The notes under the pieces: model-generated
Databases searched by the model: none
What the model saw: the letters and a program-made list of their open reading frames with translations, nothing else
Told to the model about the DNA's origin: nothing
Program-made: the position numbers and the translations under genes
Origin: Amoebophrya sp. A120
Taxonomy: Eukaryota > Sar > Dinophyceae > Syndiniales > Amoebophryaceae
Assembly: GCA_905178155.1 (NCBI GenBank)
Contig: CAJINV010000005.1
Coordinates: 4,012,918 to 4,076,917 of the forward strand
Reading direction: 5' to 3'
Length of the DNA: 64,000 nucleotides
In this document: positions 34,801 to 43,967 of the stretch, in pieces
How positions within the stretch are numbered: position 1 is the stretch's first letter
How the letters are laid out: the number at the start of each line of letters is the position of its first letter

Positions 34801-34904
34801 TTCTTGATGTTCGCTGCCAAGGCCCGAAGCTCACCAAGAATCTCGCTCCGGGAAGTACTCATTTTGATGTCCACTGGTGTTCCCTTCGTGGAAGCCACCG
34901 TCAT
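31856..34904 (-). CDS. GPI: Glucose-6-phosphate isomerase, five exons
   Basis: Interconverts glucose-6-phosphate and fructose-6-phosphate in glycolysis and gluconeogenesis. Exons 33935-34904, 33619-33672, 33115-33422, 32240-32719 and 31856-32002 sum to 1959 nt (652 aa, longer than the usual 550-560). Family motifs occur in order: NPTENRKVLHSALR (167-180), LSIGIGGSYLG (230-240), FLANVDP, VICSKTFTTAET (289-300), FDFWDWVGGRFSVCSAVGL, QLDMESNGKRV, GEPGTNAQHSFYQLLHQGT and GWLWGINSFDQYGVELGK. The extra length is mainly a Ser/Lys/Ala-rich insertion (about 65-120). Two introns are introners (IE-A, IE-G) and two are GT-AG (32720-33114, 32003-32239). I chose the ATG at 34904 (MTVASTKGT); an in-frame ATG at about 34862 (MSTSRSEIL) is an alternative. 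Confidence 0.95.
33428..33618. mobile_element. Introner IE-G, copy 1 (in GPI)
   Basis: 191-bp element, the smallest intact copy here. Its ends are TATCGTACGAAAAAAGTG and, inverted, TATCGCAAGAAAAAACTG, each followed by a TTTCACTGTAA arm. The direct repeat CCTTG is at 33423-33427 and 33619-33623. Removal gives VAVSTNKVLTKQFGI. Confidence 0.9.
33678..33934. mobile_element. Introner IE-A, copy 3 (in GPI)
   Basis: 257-bp element with IE-A ends. The direct repeat CGTTG is at 33673-33677 and 33935-33939. Removal joins EKLRQKVPGN to VSRDDIVSTHVVAVSTN. Only 54 coding bases separate it from the IE-G copy. Confidence 0.93.
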
Positions 34905-36105
34905 CACTACAGCGGGTCTACAAGGACCTTGACGTGTAGACCACACGAACTATGGATTCAGCCGCAGGGAGAGGAATGTAGGGGGGAATGACACGACTTC
35001 TAGGTATTGCAAGTGCAATAAACAACTTAGGGAAGTATCACGAAAAAAAGTTGCAGGAACCAATGTGGAGTGGAGGTAGTCGAACAGCAACGTAGTTATT
35101 TTGATTGAGATTTCCGTGCTCACGCTCAGAGGACAGGAAATCACAAACTAGAAAATTGGAATTGATTCACAGTCAGGACGAATAAATAGATTATTATACA
35201 CAGGGTGGCACTCAACCTTGATTTTTCCACGTCGAGATGGATTAGCAATCGTCAAACGTACATCTACTAAACCGAAACAGTACTACTGATAAACTCGTAC
35301 TCGTCCGTCGCTGTAACTTACTTCTTATCTATGCAGGTAGGGTAGTCCAGGAAGAACTAAATAGACAATATGCAGCTGGGCAAGAATACCGAAAACGTGC
35401 CTGTCCTCGAAGTAGCTTTTTCTTTTGTTCCTGTTGGTTATGGTTGCTTGTCTCGGTTGTTTCGGGAAGATAGTGGTGCCTTCACACTAGGACTACTCGA
35501 TGAGTTCATTTATCGCTTTCGTCCAGTGCATTTTACGAAACCTCGGATCCCGACGGTACAACTTCACATCAATGCTATCGTATGCCACAAACCCCAACGA
35601 GATCTCCTTTTGGTATTGGATTTGGCTGCTATCTTCCTACAACCCTAGCCGAGCGGTAACGGGACTTCTAGACTGACATTGGAGCCATTAGCATGCACAT
35701 TTTCTCACCCTCGGAGACGCGATGCACAGGTAGAAATCATCGCAAAAAGTTTCGATGAGAGTTTCTGCTTTTCATTTTTTGATCCAGTCGCATTCTTTGA
35801 ATTTTCAGCGCGCGGGGGGGTCGACGAAGTTGTCATGACCATCACATCTACTTGATGCCATCGACATGGTAACGGATCGGTATTACCGAACAGATGCGCG
35901 AACCTCGAGCGGCCGCGACTCCACATGGATGTGCTTGGCTCAACAGAAACAGCGTCTGACCGAAACAAAAGAAAAGAGGTACTTACAACATCAAGAGCAG
36001 CTACAGCTGAGTGATGCACCATCATCACGTAGTTCAAATATTTCCTTCATCAGCGTCATGTGGAAACTAGCCGATACTGTTCAAAACGGCACGAGTCCAT
36101 CATGT
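34905..36105. other. Stretch between GPI and the SAC3 gene
   Basis: AT-rich. It may hold the last exon of the SAC3 gene (a weak minus-strand frame near 35705-35860) and the GPI leader. Nothing firm was found. Confidence 0.35.
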
Positions 36106-39100
36106 TCAAATAGCGAATAACGGTAAAATAAGTACATCACAGGTCAGGAGATACACTGGAATCATGACTTCTTTCATCGTTACTTCATTTGGTGGCGAAT
36201 GTTCATGGCCACGGAATTGCGAAGCTCTTCCGCCAGTTCCAGCGGTTTGGTAATTCGGGTTGCCCAGTCCTTCAGACGCGCAGTTTCGGAGAAGAAGCGA
36301 GCCAGTTATAATTTCCTCAGGTGTTACAATCTCAAACGTTACAATAGAATATGGAAATCTCAATCTGTGATGCAGGAAGTGCATGATCTAGTACCGTAGT
36401 CCCATAGGTTTGCGCATGACAACAAGTTTCGGAACCCAAAATCCCATTGATATCCGGCGAAATTTGTATTGCGAAAGGCGCAACTCTACGTACGTTCCTC
36501 ATGCTCTTCATGCAAGACAAAATCCAGACTCTATTGTAACGTTTGAGATTGTAACGTTTGCGCAGGACATACCAGTTCTTCCTCCGACTCCCCGATGTAC
36601 CAGGAAAGCACCTCATCCTGTGCAAAAACGTCCCCACCCCAGAGTTGTCACGCAAATGCGCAATGACAGGAACATTTGTAATGCGCAGCTCCATGAGAGG
36701 CATTTCCAATCGTGTTAGTTTTGGAATTTGTAATGCGGTAAACAGGATGAGGAAATGGCTTTCTCATGCGGCTTCCTTTGCCAACCAGCACTACACTGCA
36801 GAGGGAAACTTGTCATGCACAGCTCCGAAACCTTGGAGATTTGTGTTGCTAGATTGCCAACTACTTGACTATAGGGTGGGAACGTTTTTGCAAAGGATAC
36901 ACCTCCACGTTCGGCTTCTCTATTTTGAAGCAGGCCAGGAAGCGCAGTAGGGCCTCGCATCGAAAAAGGTTGTCGAAGCAGCTGCACAAATCGCCGAGCG
37001 GCCCCGTGCACTTTTTCCGCAACCGAAAAAATCGCGGGAACTGCTTGAGCCGGAAACTATCCACCAGGAGGAGAATGCCGGGATCGTCGTCTGTTGGGTG
37101 CAGCAGGTCAGCCTTGATGTGGTCCAGCCCCATGAAAGCATTGTATACCGCCCGCAAAATACGAAACTCTTTTGCCAAGTGCGGCGGAAGGACTTTTTTC
37201 TTGCAGCTCGTCGTGTCTTTACCTTTACTTTCTAGCGTGGTATCAGCATCTTGCTCTGAAGTAGCTGTAGCGCTGGTCATGGCCTTTAGCTGCATGGCGC
37301 ACTGATGAAACTGTATGAAATGCAAAAGTGTCTGGGTCTGGAAGGTTGAAACTTGTGATGCTGTCTTTGGAAGGTTAAAAAAATCTGTATTGCATGGCCA
37401 GCAAAAGGAGTTCAGTTTGTGCTACGTGGAGTGGGCGTTTCTCATGCGGAATACGCATCAGAAGGCCCTTTCAAAATCTGTGACGCTAGGTCATGCATTA
37501 CAGGCTTCATGGGTTATGCAAAATATGCATGACAAACCTGGCAATTTTCCAGACCCAGACATTTTTGCATTTGATAAACTGGCCCAAATCCCGGTAGTGC
37601 AGCGCCCAAATCGCGTTTGCCGAGTATATCAAATGTAAAAGTGTCTGGGTCTGGAAGATTCTGAGACTTGTCATGCATGTTTTGCATTGGCCATGATGTC
37701 TGTGATGCATGCCCTAGCGTCACAGATTTTTTGAGGGCTTCGCGATGCCTATTCCGCATGACAAATGCCCTCTCCGCGTAGCAACATTTCTTGCATTGCC
37801 TTTGCTGCTCATGCAATACAAATTTTTTTTGGAATGCAAATTCAGCATCACAAGTTGCATTCTTCCAGACCCAGACATTTTTACATTTCATAGAGTACAC
37901 AGTCGCCGCAAATTCTGTGTTGCCCAGGTTCTGCACGAGCAAGTGAATTATCCACAGGTGGTGCAAATAATATCTACCGTCTCCACTGGGTCCGAAGGGG
38001 TTTGCATACTTAAAAATTGATCTTGGTTGTCACTAAATGTTCTCACTCTGGCTTGGGCGAATTTTTATCTGAATACATCATGATACACCAACATGCCTCT
38101 CGTGTCTTCAAGGAGGAGCACACGATCACGAAGCTGCAGCCCGATGCGATAAATCAATAATGCTTTCATCTGGTTTCCTTGGCCCCAGTCGCCGAAGATA
38201 CATAAGCATTTGCAGTTGATATCTTGCCGGATCGCACGCAGCTGATCGGAGACGTAATTCCAGGACTTTTCCTTCGCACCCGTTTCCAACCGCGCAAATG
38301 CCTCTTTCAAGACCGCGACTGGGCGCACATCGGTGGCCTTGGCTTCGCTTGTCAAACGCAAGTACGACTTCTCGAGGGCGAGCGATTTCCCAGTCACGGG
38401 CCCGACCGTCACCACCTCCTCGTCATCCGATTCGGGTTCCTCCGCGGAACTCGTAAGCTGCGCTTGCTGATTTCTATTCATCGGCGCACCCAGAAATGAT
38501 GAAGATGTCGCTGCCGTTCCGCTTGAAGATGCAGCAGCAGTGGCTGCACTACTCATCAGCACTTGCGCATTTTTTGCATGCTTATCACCTCCGCCTTCAA
38601 AACGTCGCCTCCGGGCTTCCCGGGCGTCGTCTTTCTCCGTGAGCCCGGCCCAAGCTGTCTTCTGGTGTGACGCAAGCCGTTTTACCATTACCATCTCGTT
38701 CTTTTTTGGCTCCGCGGGAATTAGCGTCACCGGTGTTTTGGTACTACTATGATTGCTACTAGACGTCGCAGCACCTGCTCCAGTGCTCAACATAGTATTG
38801 TGGTACCCACCACCAGCTCCTCCACCGCGGCGATGCCTGTTGGACGAGGCCTCCGCTTTCGTCTTCAGCTGTATTTTCTTGGTCGCAAACCGCATCGTGA
38901 GTGGCCGCTGCCGGAGCAGCTCCTCCACCTGGAGACGAGTCAAAATTGAGGTGTCGATACCGTTCATGGTCAGCAGCCGGGCGTTGACGGCGATCCCGTA
39001 CTCCTCGAGGTCCATCGGTTCGTAAATGGTGACGGGCTCGCGGTCCATGGTGGCGGGCTTTACGTCTCCCAACTCCCACTCGAACTCCAGCGTACTGTCG

Positions 39101-39207
39101 TGCGAGGGAAGCACGATGCTCTTGCGGCTAGTGTTGGCAATGTCAGCATAACCATCGAAAAATCGCCGCTTTTTCGTGATTTGGATGGGATTGCGGGAAT
39201 TCGCCAT
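36106..39207 (-). CDS. SAC3/GANP-family protein, Thp3/LENG8-like
   Basis: SAC3/GANP proteins act in mRNA export, transcription elongation and splicing-linked processes in the nucleus. The exon from ATG 39207 has an N-terminal segment that looks PDZ-like (YGIAVNARLLTMNGIDTSIL), then basic low complexity, then the SAC3 signature LEKSYLRLTSEAKATDVRPV, VLKEAFARLE and WNYVSDQLRAIRQD. Later exons supply LLVQNLGNTEFAATVYS, ANAIWALHYRDLGQF, HQCAMQLKAM, KEFRILRAVYNAFMG and RFFRLRKKCTGPLG, in the family order. Exons are about 38222-39207, 37893 to about 37945, 37577-37621, 36900-37308, 36563-36608 and 36317 downward. Five introns carry element sequence (IE-A twice, IE-B, IE-C, one degenerate). The end is uncertain: the frame stops at 36106, but a GTAACG donor near 36185 may lead to a further exon. 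Confidence 0.85.
36322..36562. mobile_element. Introner IE-C-like, copy 3 (in the SAC3 gene)
   Basis: About 241 bp. The ends share GTTACAATCTCAAACG then TTACAATAGA with their inverse; the outermost bases are less well matched than in other IE-C copies. The direct repeat CAGG is at 36318-36321 and 36563-36566. Removal gives EEELVCPEEIITGSLL. Confidence 0.75.
36615..36899. mobile_element. Introner IE-B, copy 3 (in the SAC3 gene)
   Basis: About 285 bp with IE-B ends (ATCCTGTGCAAAAACGT, and inverted TATCCTTTGCAAAAACGT). The direct repeat CACCTC is at 36609-36614 and 36900-36905. Removal gives IEKPNVEVLSWYIGESEE. Confidence 0.88.
37314..37576. mobile_element. Introner IE-A, copy 4 (in the SAC3 gene)
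   Basis: 263 bp, with direct repeat AACTG at 37309-37313 and 37577-37581. Removal joins RDLGQF to HQCAMQLKAM. Its interior runs in the opposite direction to the neighbouring copy at 37627. Confidence 0.93.
37627..37892. mobile_element. Introner IE-A, copy 5 (in the SAC3 gene)
   Basis: 266 bp, with direct repeat GAGTA at 37622-37626 and 37893-37897. Removal joins FAATVYS to ANAIWALHYRD. Only 45 coding bases separate it from copy 4. Confidence 0.93.
38026..38221. mobile_element. Degenerate introner in the SAC3 gene
   Basis: The right end reads CATTTGCAGTTGATA as in IE-A, and the direct repeat TCTTG is at 38021-38025 and 38222-38226. The left end is not a clear terminal repeat, and an IE-B-like stretch lies at about 38045-38090. 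The conserved motif RQD(x)VQ seems to continue only near 37945, so the real intron is probably longer than the element. Confidence 0.5.
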
Positions 39208-40183
39208 GTTGTTCAAGGTGGTCGTTCGTTCAATCGTAGTTTTGATCTCAGGTGGTAAACTTCGACTAGGGATCGTACTTCTAGGACAAAGCACGACTTT
39301 ACATCGACATGATAATGAGCAGGATCGATGCTGACCCCGATCGTGTACTACTTCCTAAGCAAACCAATTTCGAAATGAAAAAAATAGAAACATTTTGCGG
39401 GAGAATGTCGCTGGTGCGTTGTTCAGATCTAGCAAAAGCATACTTCAAAGTAAGTAAGTAGCATGCGCATAGTTCTTTGATGTAGAAAATTGTGCTTGCG
39501 CGCCTAGTCTGCGAGCTTGATCAGGCAATCGATCCAGAACTCCCACCTCCACACTTATTTTTGCTACGTATCCACGGGATCGAAAGGCAGCGTCTGTCGT
39601 GCCGGATGGCGATTATAAATAAGGGGATCCTGCTGCTGCTCACTGTGTTCATCATGTTTCGTCCTTCTGCTGAATGGCAAATGCTCGGAAAAAGTCACAG
39701 ATTGAATCCCCAGCGAAAGCTTGGCTTTATTAGGAAGCTTGTTCTTTGAGGACTGGTTGTAAAAGCAGAAAAGTTTCTTCGCGTAGGTTTATAGATTTTG
39801 TATTCTCGAGCTGCGGTAGAGGTCGTATTCTATTCATCTCGAGTTGCGCTTCCTGTTCGTTAACGTAAGTGCATGATCCACCAATCCGCCTATTCGCATT
39901 CTGACTTGAAAACAAACTCTTACTTTATTTCTGCTTTTCGCCTAGTCATGATTGAGATTGACACAGTCATGGTTTTCGTTTTGTACTTTCGCAATCCCAG
40001 AAACGTAGCAGCGAAATAGGGGCGCTCATCATGAAAAAACCTCGCGTCCTCGGACGAGGCATGATTCGACAAAGCACCTGCGCTACTTCGACAATGCCAC
40101 TGCCTACCGTCGGCGCTTAGAACTTATGCAGGTGGTCATCCAGAAATTCGTGATCCTAGCTGTTCTTCGATACTGCCATATGC
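39208..40183. other. Gene-free stretch
   Basis: AT-rich spacer upstream of the SAC3 gene and downstream of the next stop. Nothing supportable was found. Confidence 0.4.
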
Positions 40184-41977
40184 TTAGTCCGTCGCCACCG
40201 CCACAACATCGGCTGAGCCACACAAGGATTCCAGCTCCCTACGCCAAAACTCGAGACGCTCCGCGTGCAGGTGCCGGAAGCAGTGCGGACCTGATGATTG
40301 CAGCGATTCCAGCAATAATACAGTCAGAGCTCCTCCACCCTTGCCGAAGACGCGTAGCCAGAAGTCATTTTTCGATTTCACGTTGCTGAAACGGGCGCGT
40401 GCCAACTGCGCGACCAAATCGGTCGCTGCGGGCTGCCGACTCGCCTGCAGGAAAAGGGTGCTGGCCAGGGAGTCGCTCTGCGTGCCCAGTCTGGGATCCT
40501 CCGGAAAGGCCACGTAAATCACTTTGCGGGCCTGCATCACGGCGTTCCGGTTTGCAGCCAGCACGGCATGCTGTCGAATGTCCGGGATGCGCCGCTCCCG
40601 CTGCGAGCGGACGACCGAAATTTTCTCCGTCAGTGCGCGCAGAAAGGGCGGTAGAGATTCCGGGGAAGCCAACATAATCTCGTCGTAGCGACGCTGCCAC
40701 TGCATTCCCAACGGCATATTCAGATGCTGCTCGTGTCGAACGCTCGTCCCTACGAGAGCGGCAGAAGAGGTGGAGCGTGAGGTCCGTTTATTAAGGGACG
40801 TAATTTTTCCATCTGTAGGAGAAGTCGCAACCGCAAGACTTGTCGCGCTGCTTCGACTGGCGCATGAGGAGATTGCAGCAGTATCTTTAGTGTAGCCGGA
40901 GCAGCGCTGGTCCTGCTGTTCTCCATCTTGGGTCGTGCTTCCTTTTGCAGTTTGGGCGCTTGTTGTCCCGGCAACCGTCAATCTCCCGTCTGAAGATTTC
41001 GAAGCTAAGAAACAATGTGATGCAGCTTCTTGTTCTGCTCCCCTAAGACTAGGAGTCGCATGATCAAGATCTTCGGATTCCGTTGCCCCATGCATCATCA
41101 AACGGGAAAAATCATCGTCAGCGACAGCATCGTGAGCAGCAGCAGGACCGCCTAGTACAACTTCGTCCGACCGTAGGCTGCTGGAAAGGTACGGATGACG
41201 CGTGGTCTCTTTGCCTTCGTCTAAAAACACGTCGCTGTCCCCTACAGAAATCTTTCTGTTGTCGTCAGGTCTTTCACTTTCTTCTTCTTGAAGTCGGTCG
41301 GTTGCGCGTGCAGTATGTTGATCCCTATTCCATTCGTTTTCCCTGTCTATTGATACCACACTCGCCGCACACCTGTAGGTCATGGCCCACCTCTTTAAAT
41401 CGTGCCAGTAGCGTGCGACGCACGTGCCTGGGCCGCGGACGCTCGCATGCTGGCCTCCACTGGTGGGCGCGCCAGACAGGAACGACAGGCGTGGCGAATG
41501 CAACTGTGGGGGCCTGCCCACCAGCGCTATGCCGTGTCTCTGCTGCAGCATTCTCGACGAGAGCTGGGTCGACGACAAGCCGGCATCTACTTCCGTACGG
41601 ACACCACAAGCTGCTGGAAGGTTGGATGTCGCGCCGCTATCTTCTCGTCGATCTTCTGCTCCGCTGGAGGAACCTGCTTGTTCGAGTCTTTGCCAACCTG
41701 AGGTGGAGAACAAACATGATGACGGGAGCACGATAGGATGCCGCATTCGCGTCTGCAATGTTGCACAGGTTGAGGTTTGCCTTCGCTCCACTCCATCTGC
41801 GACAGCCTGTGCAGATGCTACTGGATTCAAAGTGTGCTGGCTCTGCCGTGCTGTCCCAGAGCTGCCTGTTCCTCGCGATGCACGCGAAAACTTGGGCGCG
41901 TTAAGCAGAAAACCCGCACGAAAAAATGTTGCTGCACTCGATACAAATGCCGCGTGTCGCGATGTGAAGCAGAGCAT
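40184..41977 (-). CDS. Hypothetical protein, 597 residues, possibly mitochondrial, single exon
   Basis: Not a recognised family. The ATG at 41977 opens with MLCFTSRHAAFVSSAATFFR, basic and hydroxylated with few acids, like a mitochondrial presequence. About 380 residues of Ser/Thr/Gln-rich sequence follow. A globular C-terminal part of about 170 residues begins at MPLGMQWQRRYDEIMLASPE and includes RKVIYVAFPEDPRLG, DLVAQLARARFSNVKSKNDF and GGGALTVLLLESLQSSGPHC. It is intronless and has no introner. It lies 196 bp downstream of the ROMO1-like gene on the same strand. Confidence 0.65.
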   Translation of the reverse strand: MLCFTSRHAAFVSSAATFFRAGFLLNAPKFSRASRGTGSSGTARQSQHTLNPVASAQAVADGVERRQTSTCATLQTRMRHPIVLPSSCLFSTSGWQRLEQAGSSSGAEDRREDSGATSNLPAACGVRTEVDAGLSSTQLSSRMLQQRHGIALVGRPPQLHSPRLSFLSGAPTSGGQHASVRGPGTCVARYWHDLKRWAMTYRCAASVVSIDRENEWNRDQHTARATDRLQEEESERPDDNRKISVGDSDVFLDEGKETTRHPYLSSSLRSDEVVLGGPAAAHDAVADDDFSRLMMHGATESEDLDHATPSLRGAEQEAASHCFLASKSSDGRLTVAGTTSAQTAKGSTTQDGEQQDQRCSGYTKDTAAISSCASRSSATSLAVATSPTDGKITSLNKRTSRSTSSAALVGTSVRHEQHLNMPLGMQWQRRYDEIMLASPESLPPFLRALTEKISVVRSQRERRIPDIRQHAVLAANRNAVMQARKVIYVAFPEDPRLGTQSDSLASTLFLQASRQPAATDLVAQLARARFSNVKSKNDFWLRVFGKGGGALTVLLLESLQSSGPHCFRHLHAERLEFWRRELESLCGSADVVAVATD

Positions 41978-42173
41978 GCTCGTGCACGACGCCAGACTTC
42001 TTGCAGAAGTTGTTCAAGGAAGTGGCCGCGAATCCGGCAGACAACTCGTAAGTACGCGCAGACAGGGAAGGTAACAATCTGGCAGTGCAACTAGTACCGT
42101 CGCATTATATTCTACAACTTTTTACCCCATAGGAACGCTTGTAGCACGAGCTCCTCCACCTCCACCAGGCTCT

Positions 42174-42716
42174 TCAGTGCCGAATCAAACTGCCGACGCC
42201 GAGCACGCACCCCATGAAGGCACCGCCTGCGGTATTGAAGGGAAAAACCCCCCCTCCCCATATTGAAAAGGCATGTTTCCGAAAATCTGTCTTGCTGATT
42301 TGAGATCACAAATCGCATTTGTTTTGCAAGAAGGCAACTCTACAGTCTCCGCCGCATTATTCGGACGGTTTGTGATGCTGCTTGGGCTACAGCATAGACA
42401 TTTGTGATGCTAAGCGTCCACGCCAGAAGCTCTGTACACAGGCGCGGCATATGCCTCCAATCCTCTACTGCAAGACAGCTTTGATTTGTGTACGGAAATC
42501 CGGCATCAGAAACTTCGTTTTGATATGGGGAGGGGGAATTTTTTCCTCACAATATGCGGCGGCCTCCTGCCGCAGTCCGTGCAAGTGCCCACCGGCAATA
42601 ACTCGACGCGTCACAGCCATCGTGGCGCCCAGAATCGCGCCTACAAACATGCCTTGCGCCATCTGCGCTGCCTTTTGCCGCCAGAAGAACGAGGTCTTAC
42701 CGGAGACCTCCATCAT
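42174..42716 (-). CDS. ROMO1/Mgr2-like mitochondrial inner-membrane protein, two exons
   Basis: ROMO1/Mgr2 proteins are small two-helix proteins of the mitochondrial inner membrane, associated with the TIM23 import channel. Exons 42555-42716 and 42174-42227 sum to 216 nt (71 aa), within the family's size. Helix one is MAQGMFVGAILGATMAVTRR; helix two is GGAFMGCVLGVGSLIR, with the Gly-rich face and terminal IR typical of the family. The second helix appears only after the IE-E introner is removed, which joins RQEAAA to GGAFMG. Two adjacent ATGs lie at 42716 and 42713. The family call rests on length, topology and the C-terminal motif. Confidence 0.78.
42233..42554. mobile_element. Introner IE-E (in the ROMO1-like gene)
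   Basis: 322 bp. Ends TATTGAAGGGAAAAACC and, inverted, TATTGTGAGGAAAAAATTCC, each followed by CCCCTCCCCATAT. The direct repeat TGCGG is at 42228-42232 and 42555-42559. It is the only copy of its family in the window. Confidence 0.9.
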
Positions 42717-43967
42717 TGCGCATGCGAAAGAATTATCCTAAAGCGGAAGACTAAAGAAGTTCATCGAAAAAGGAAACATACACATAGGCCATTGTAATTT
42801 CGAATCAAAGCTAAACTGCGTCGAACACGCTCGAAGAAATGAGGAATGCTCTTGACAGCGACAGGCAAGAAGGAAAATGCTCCACGACCACGGCTAATAT
42901 CAGAGCGTAGTCATAAAAGGAAGTATCAATATCTGGGAAAAGAACGCGCCGAATTTAAACATTTACAAACAAACGGCATCAATGCAAATCATAAAAATTT
43001 GCGAATGCGAACGCATGTGCAAAAACTGAAATCCAACGTGAAGCGAGAAAGCAAAAAGATCTTAACTTTACGCTCAGAAGTACTATTCTCATGATACCGC
43101 GCTTTGCAGCTCACCATCACGAATCTGTCAGATCATAAGTTTCTCATGATATCTACAAGTAATTGTTTATTCATTCGGAATGAGATCGCAGGGTGTACTG
43201 ACCTTAAATTTCATATTAATTTATTTCGCAACACGTACTACTTGTATAGCTCAACAAGCGATCTTCATGAGAAAAACAGCGTGGATCTTCGTTCCTCTTG
43301 CTCAAGCTTCTGGACAACCAGTACCTCATGCCAAAACGGTCATGATCAGAAACACAACAGAGTTGCTACTTTCCCCGGATGTTGACCGAGCACATCCCGT
43401 TTTTGCTTTTTGGTGTTGAAGTTTAAATAACCGGCACTTTGTGTTTACGACTGTAACTGGAGGTACTTAGTGTTGATGGTGTTAGTTTTTGTGCACCATG
43501 CCAGCGAAGCGAGTGAAGACGGTCCCCTCGCTGGAAGAGGTGGTGCTCCAAGAAAACAATTTGCTACGTGAGTAGCCATTTGTCCTGTCTGTGCTAGCCA
43601 TCCGCGCCCGTCTTTCCTGCTCGGCTTTCTTTGCGATTTGTTGCTTCTTCGTGGGCTCGGATGATTTTGTTCTGCTCGTGTGTGGGCATGGCGACACGCT
43701 TATGCCCGGGAAAATCGTTGTACCTACAGTTCTCCCATCGTGGAGACCCTGACCGTATGCATAGTTCGAGGATCTTCAGACTGAGGTGAATACAAGACGA
43801 GGGAGCACAAATTCATCCGATTCTCGCAAAAACTATGTTCCACCTACGTGCTGAGAATGGATAAATCATTGCGCCAAAACGCTAACAATAACGCTTTTTT
43901 TGGGCATTACCATAATATTGCTGAATCTATAGAAAGACCACAGTCTTTGTCTTTACTTTATGTCTTT
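42717..43967. other. Stretch between the ROMO1-like gene and the EF-G stop
   Basis: AT-rich. It holds one weak plus-strand exon candidate (43498-43567), listed separately. No element ends were found. Confidence 0.35.
43498..43567 (+). CDS. Possible first exon of a plus-strand gene
   Basis: ATG opens MPAKRVKTVPSLEEVVLQEN and meets a strong GTGAGT donor after 70 nt. No downstream exon was found, the opposite strand is also open here, and it would be the only plus-strand gene. Treat it as a weak candidate. Confidence 0.2.

Noticed and set aside
38026-38221. U12-type AT-AC intron in the SAC3 gene
   Set aside because: AT...AC boundaries would fit the protein, but the U12 5' consensus and branch site are not convincing; a decayed introner explains it better.
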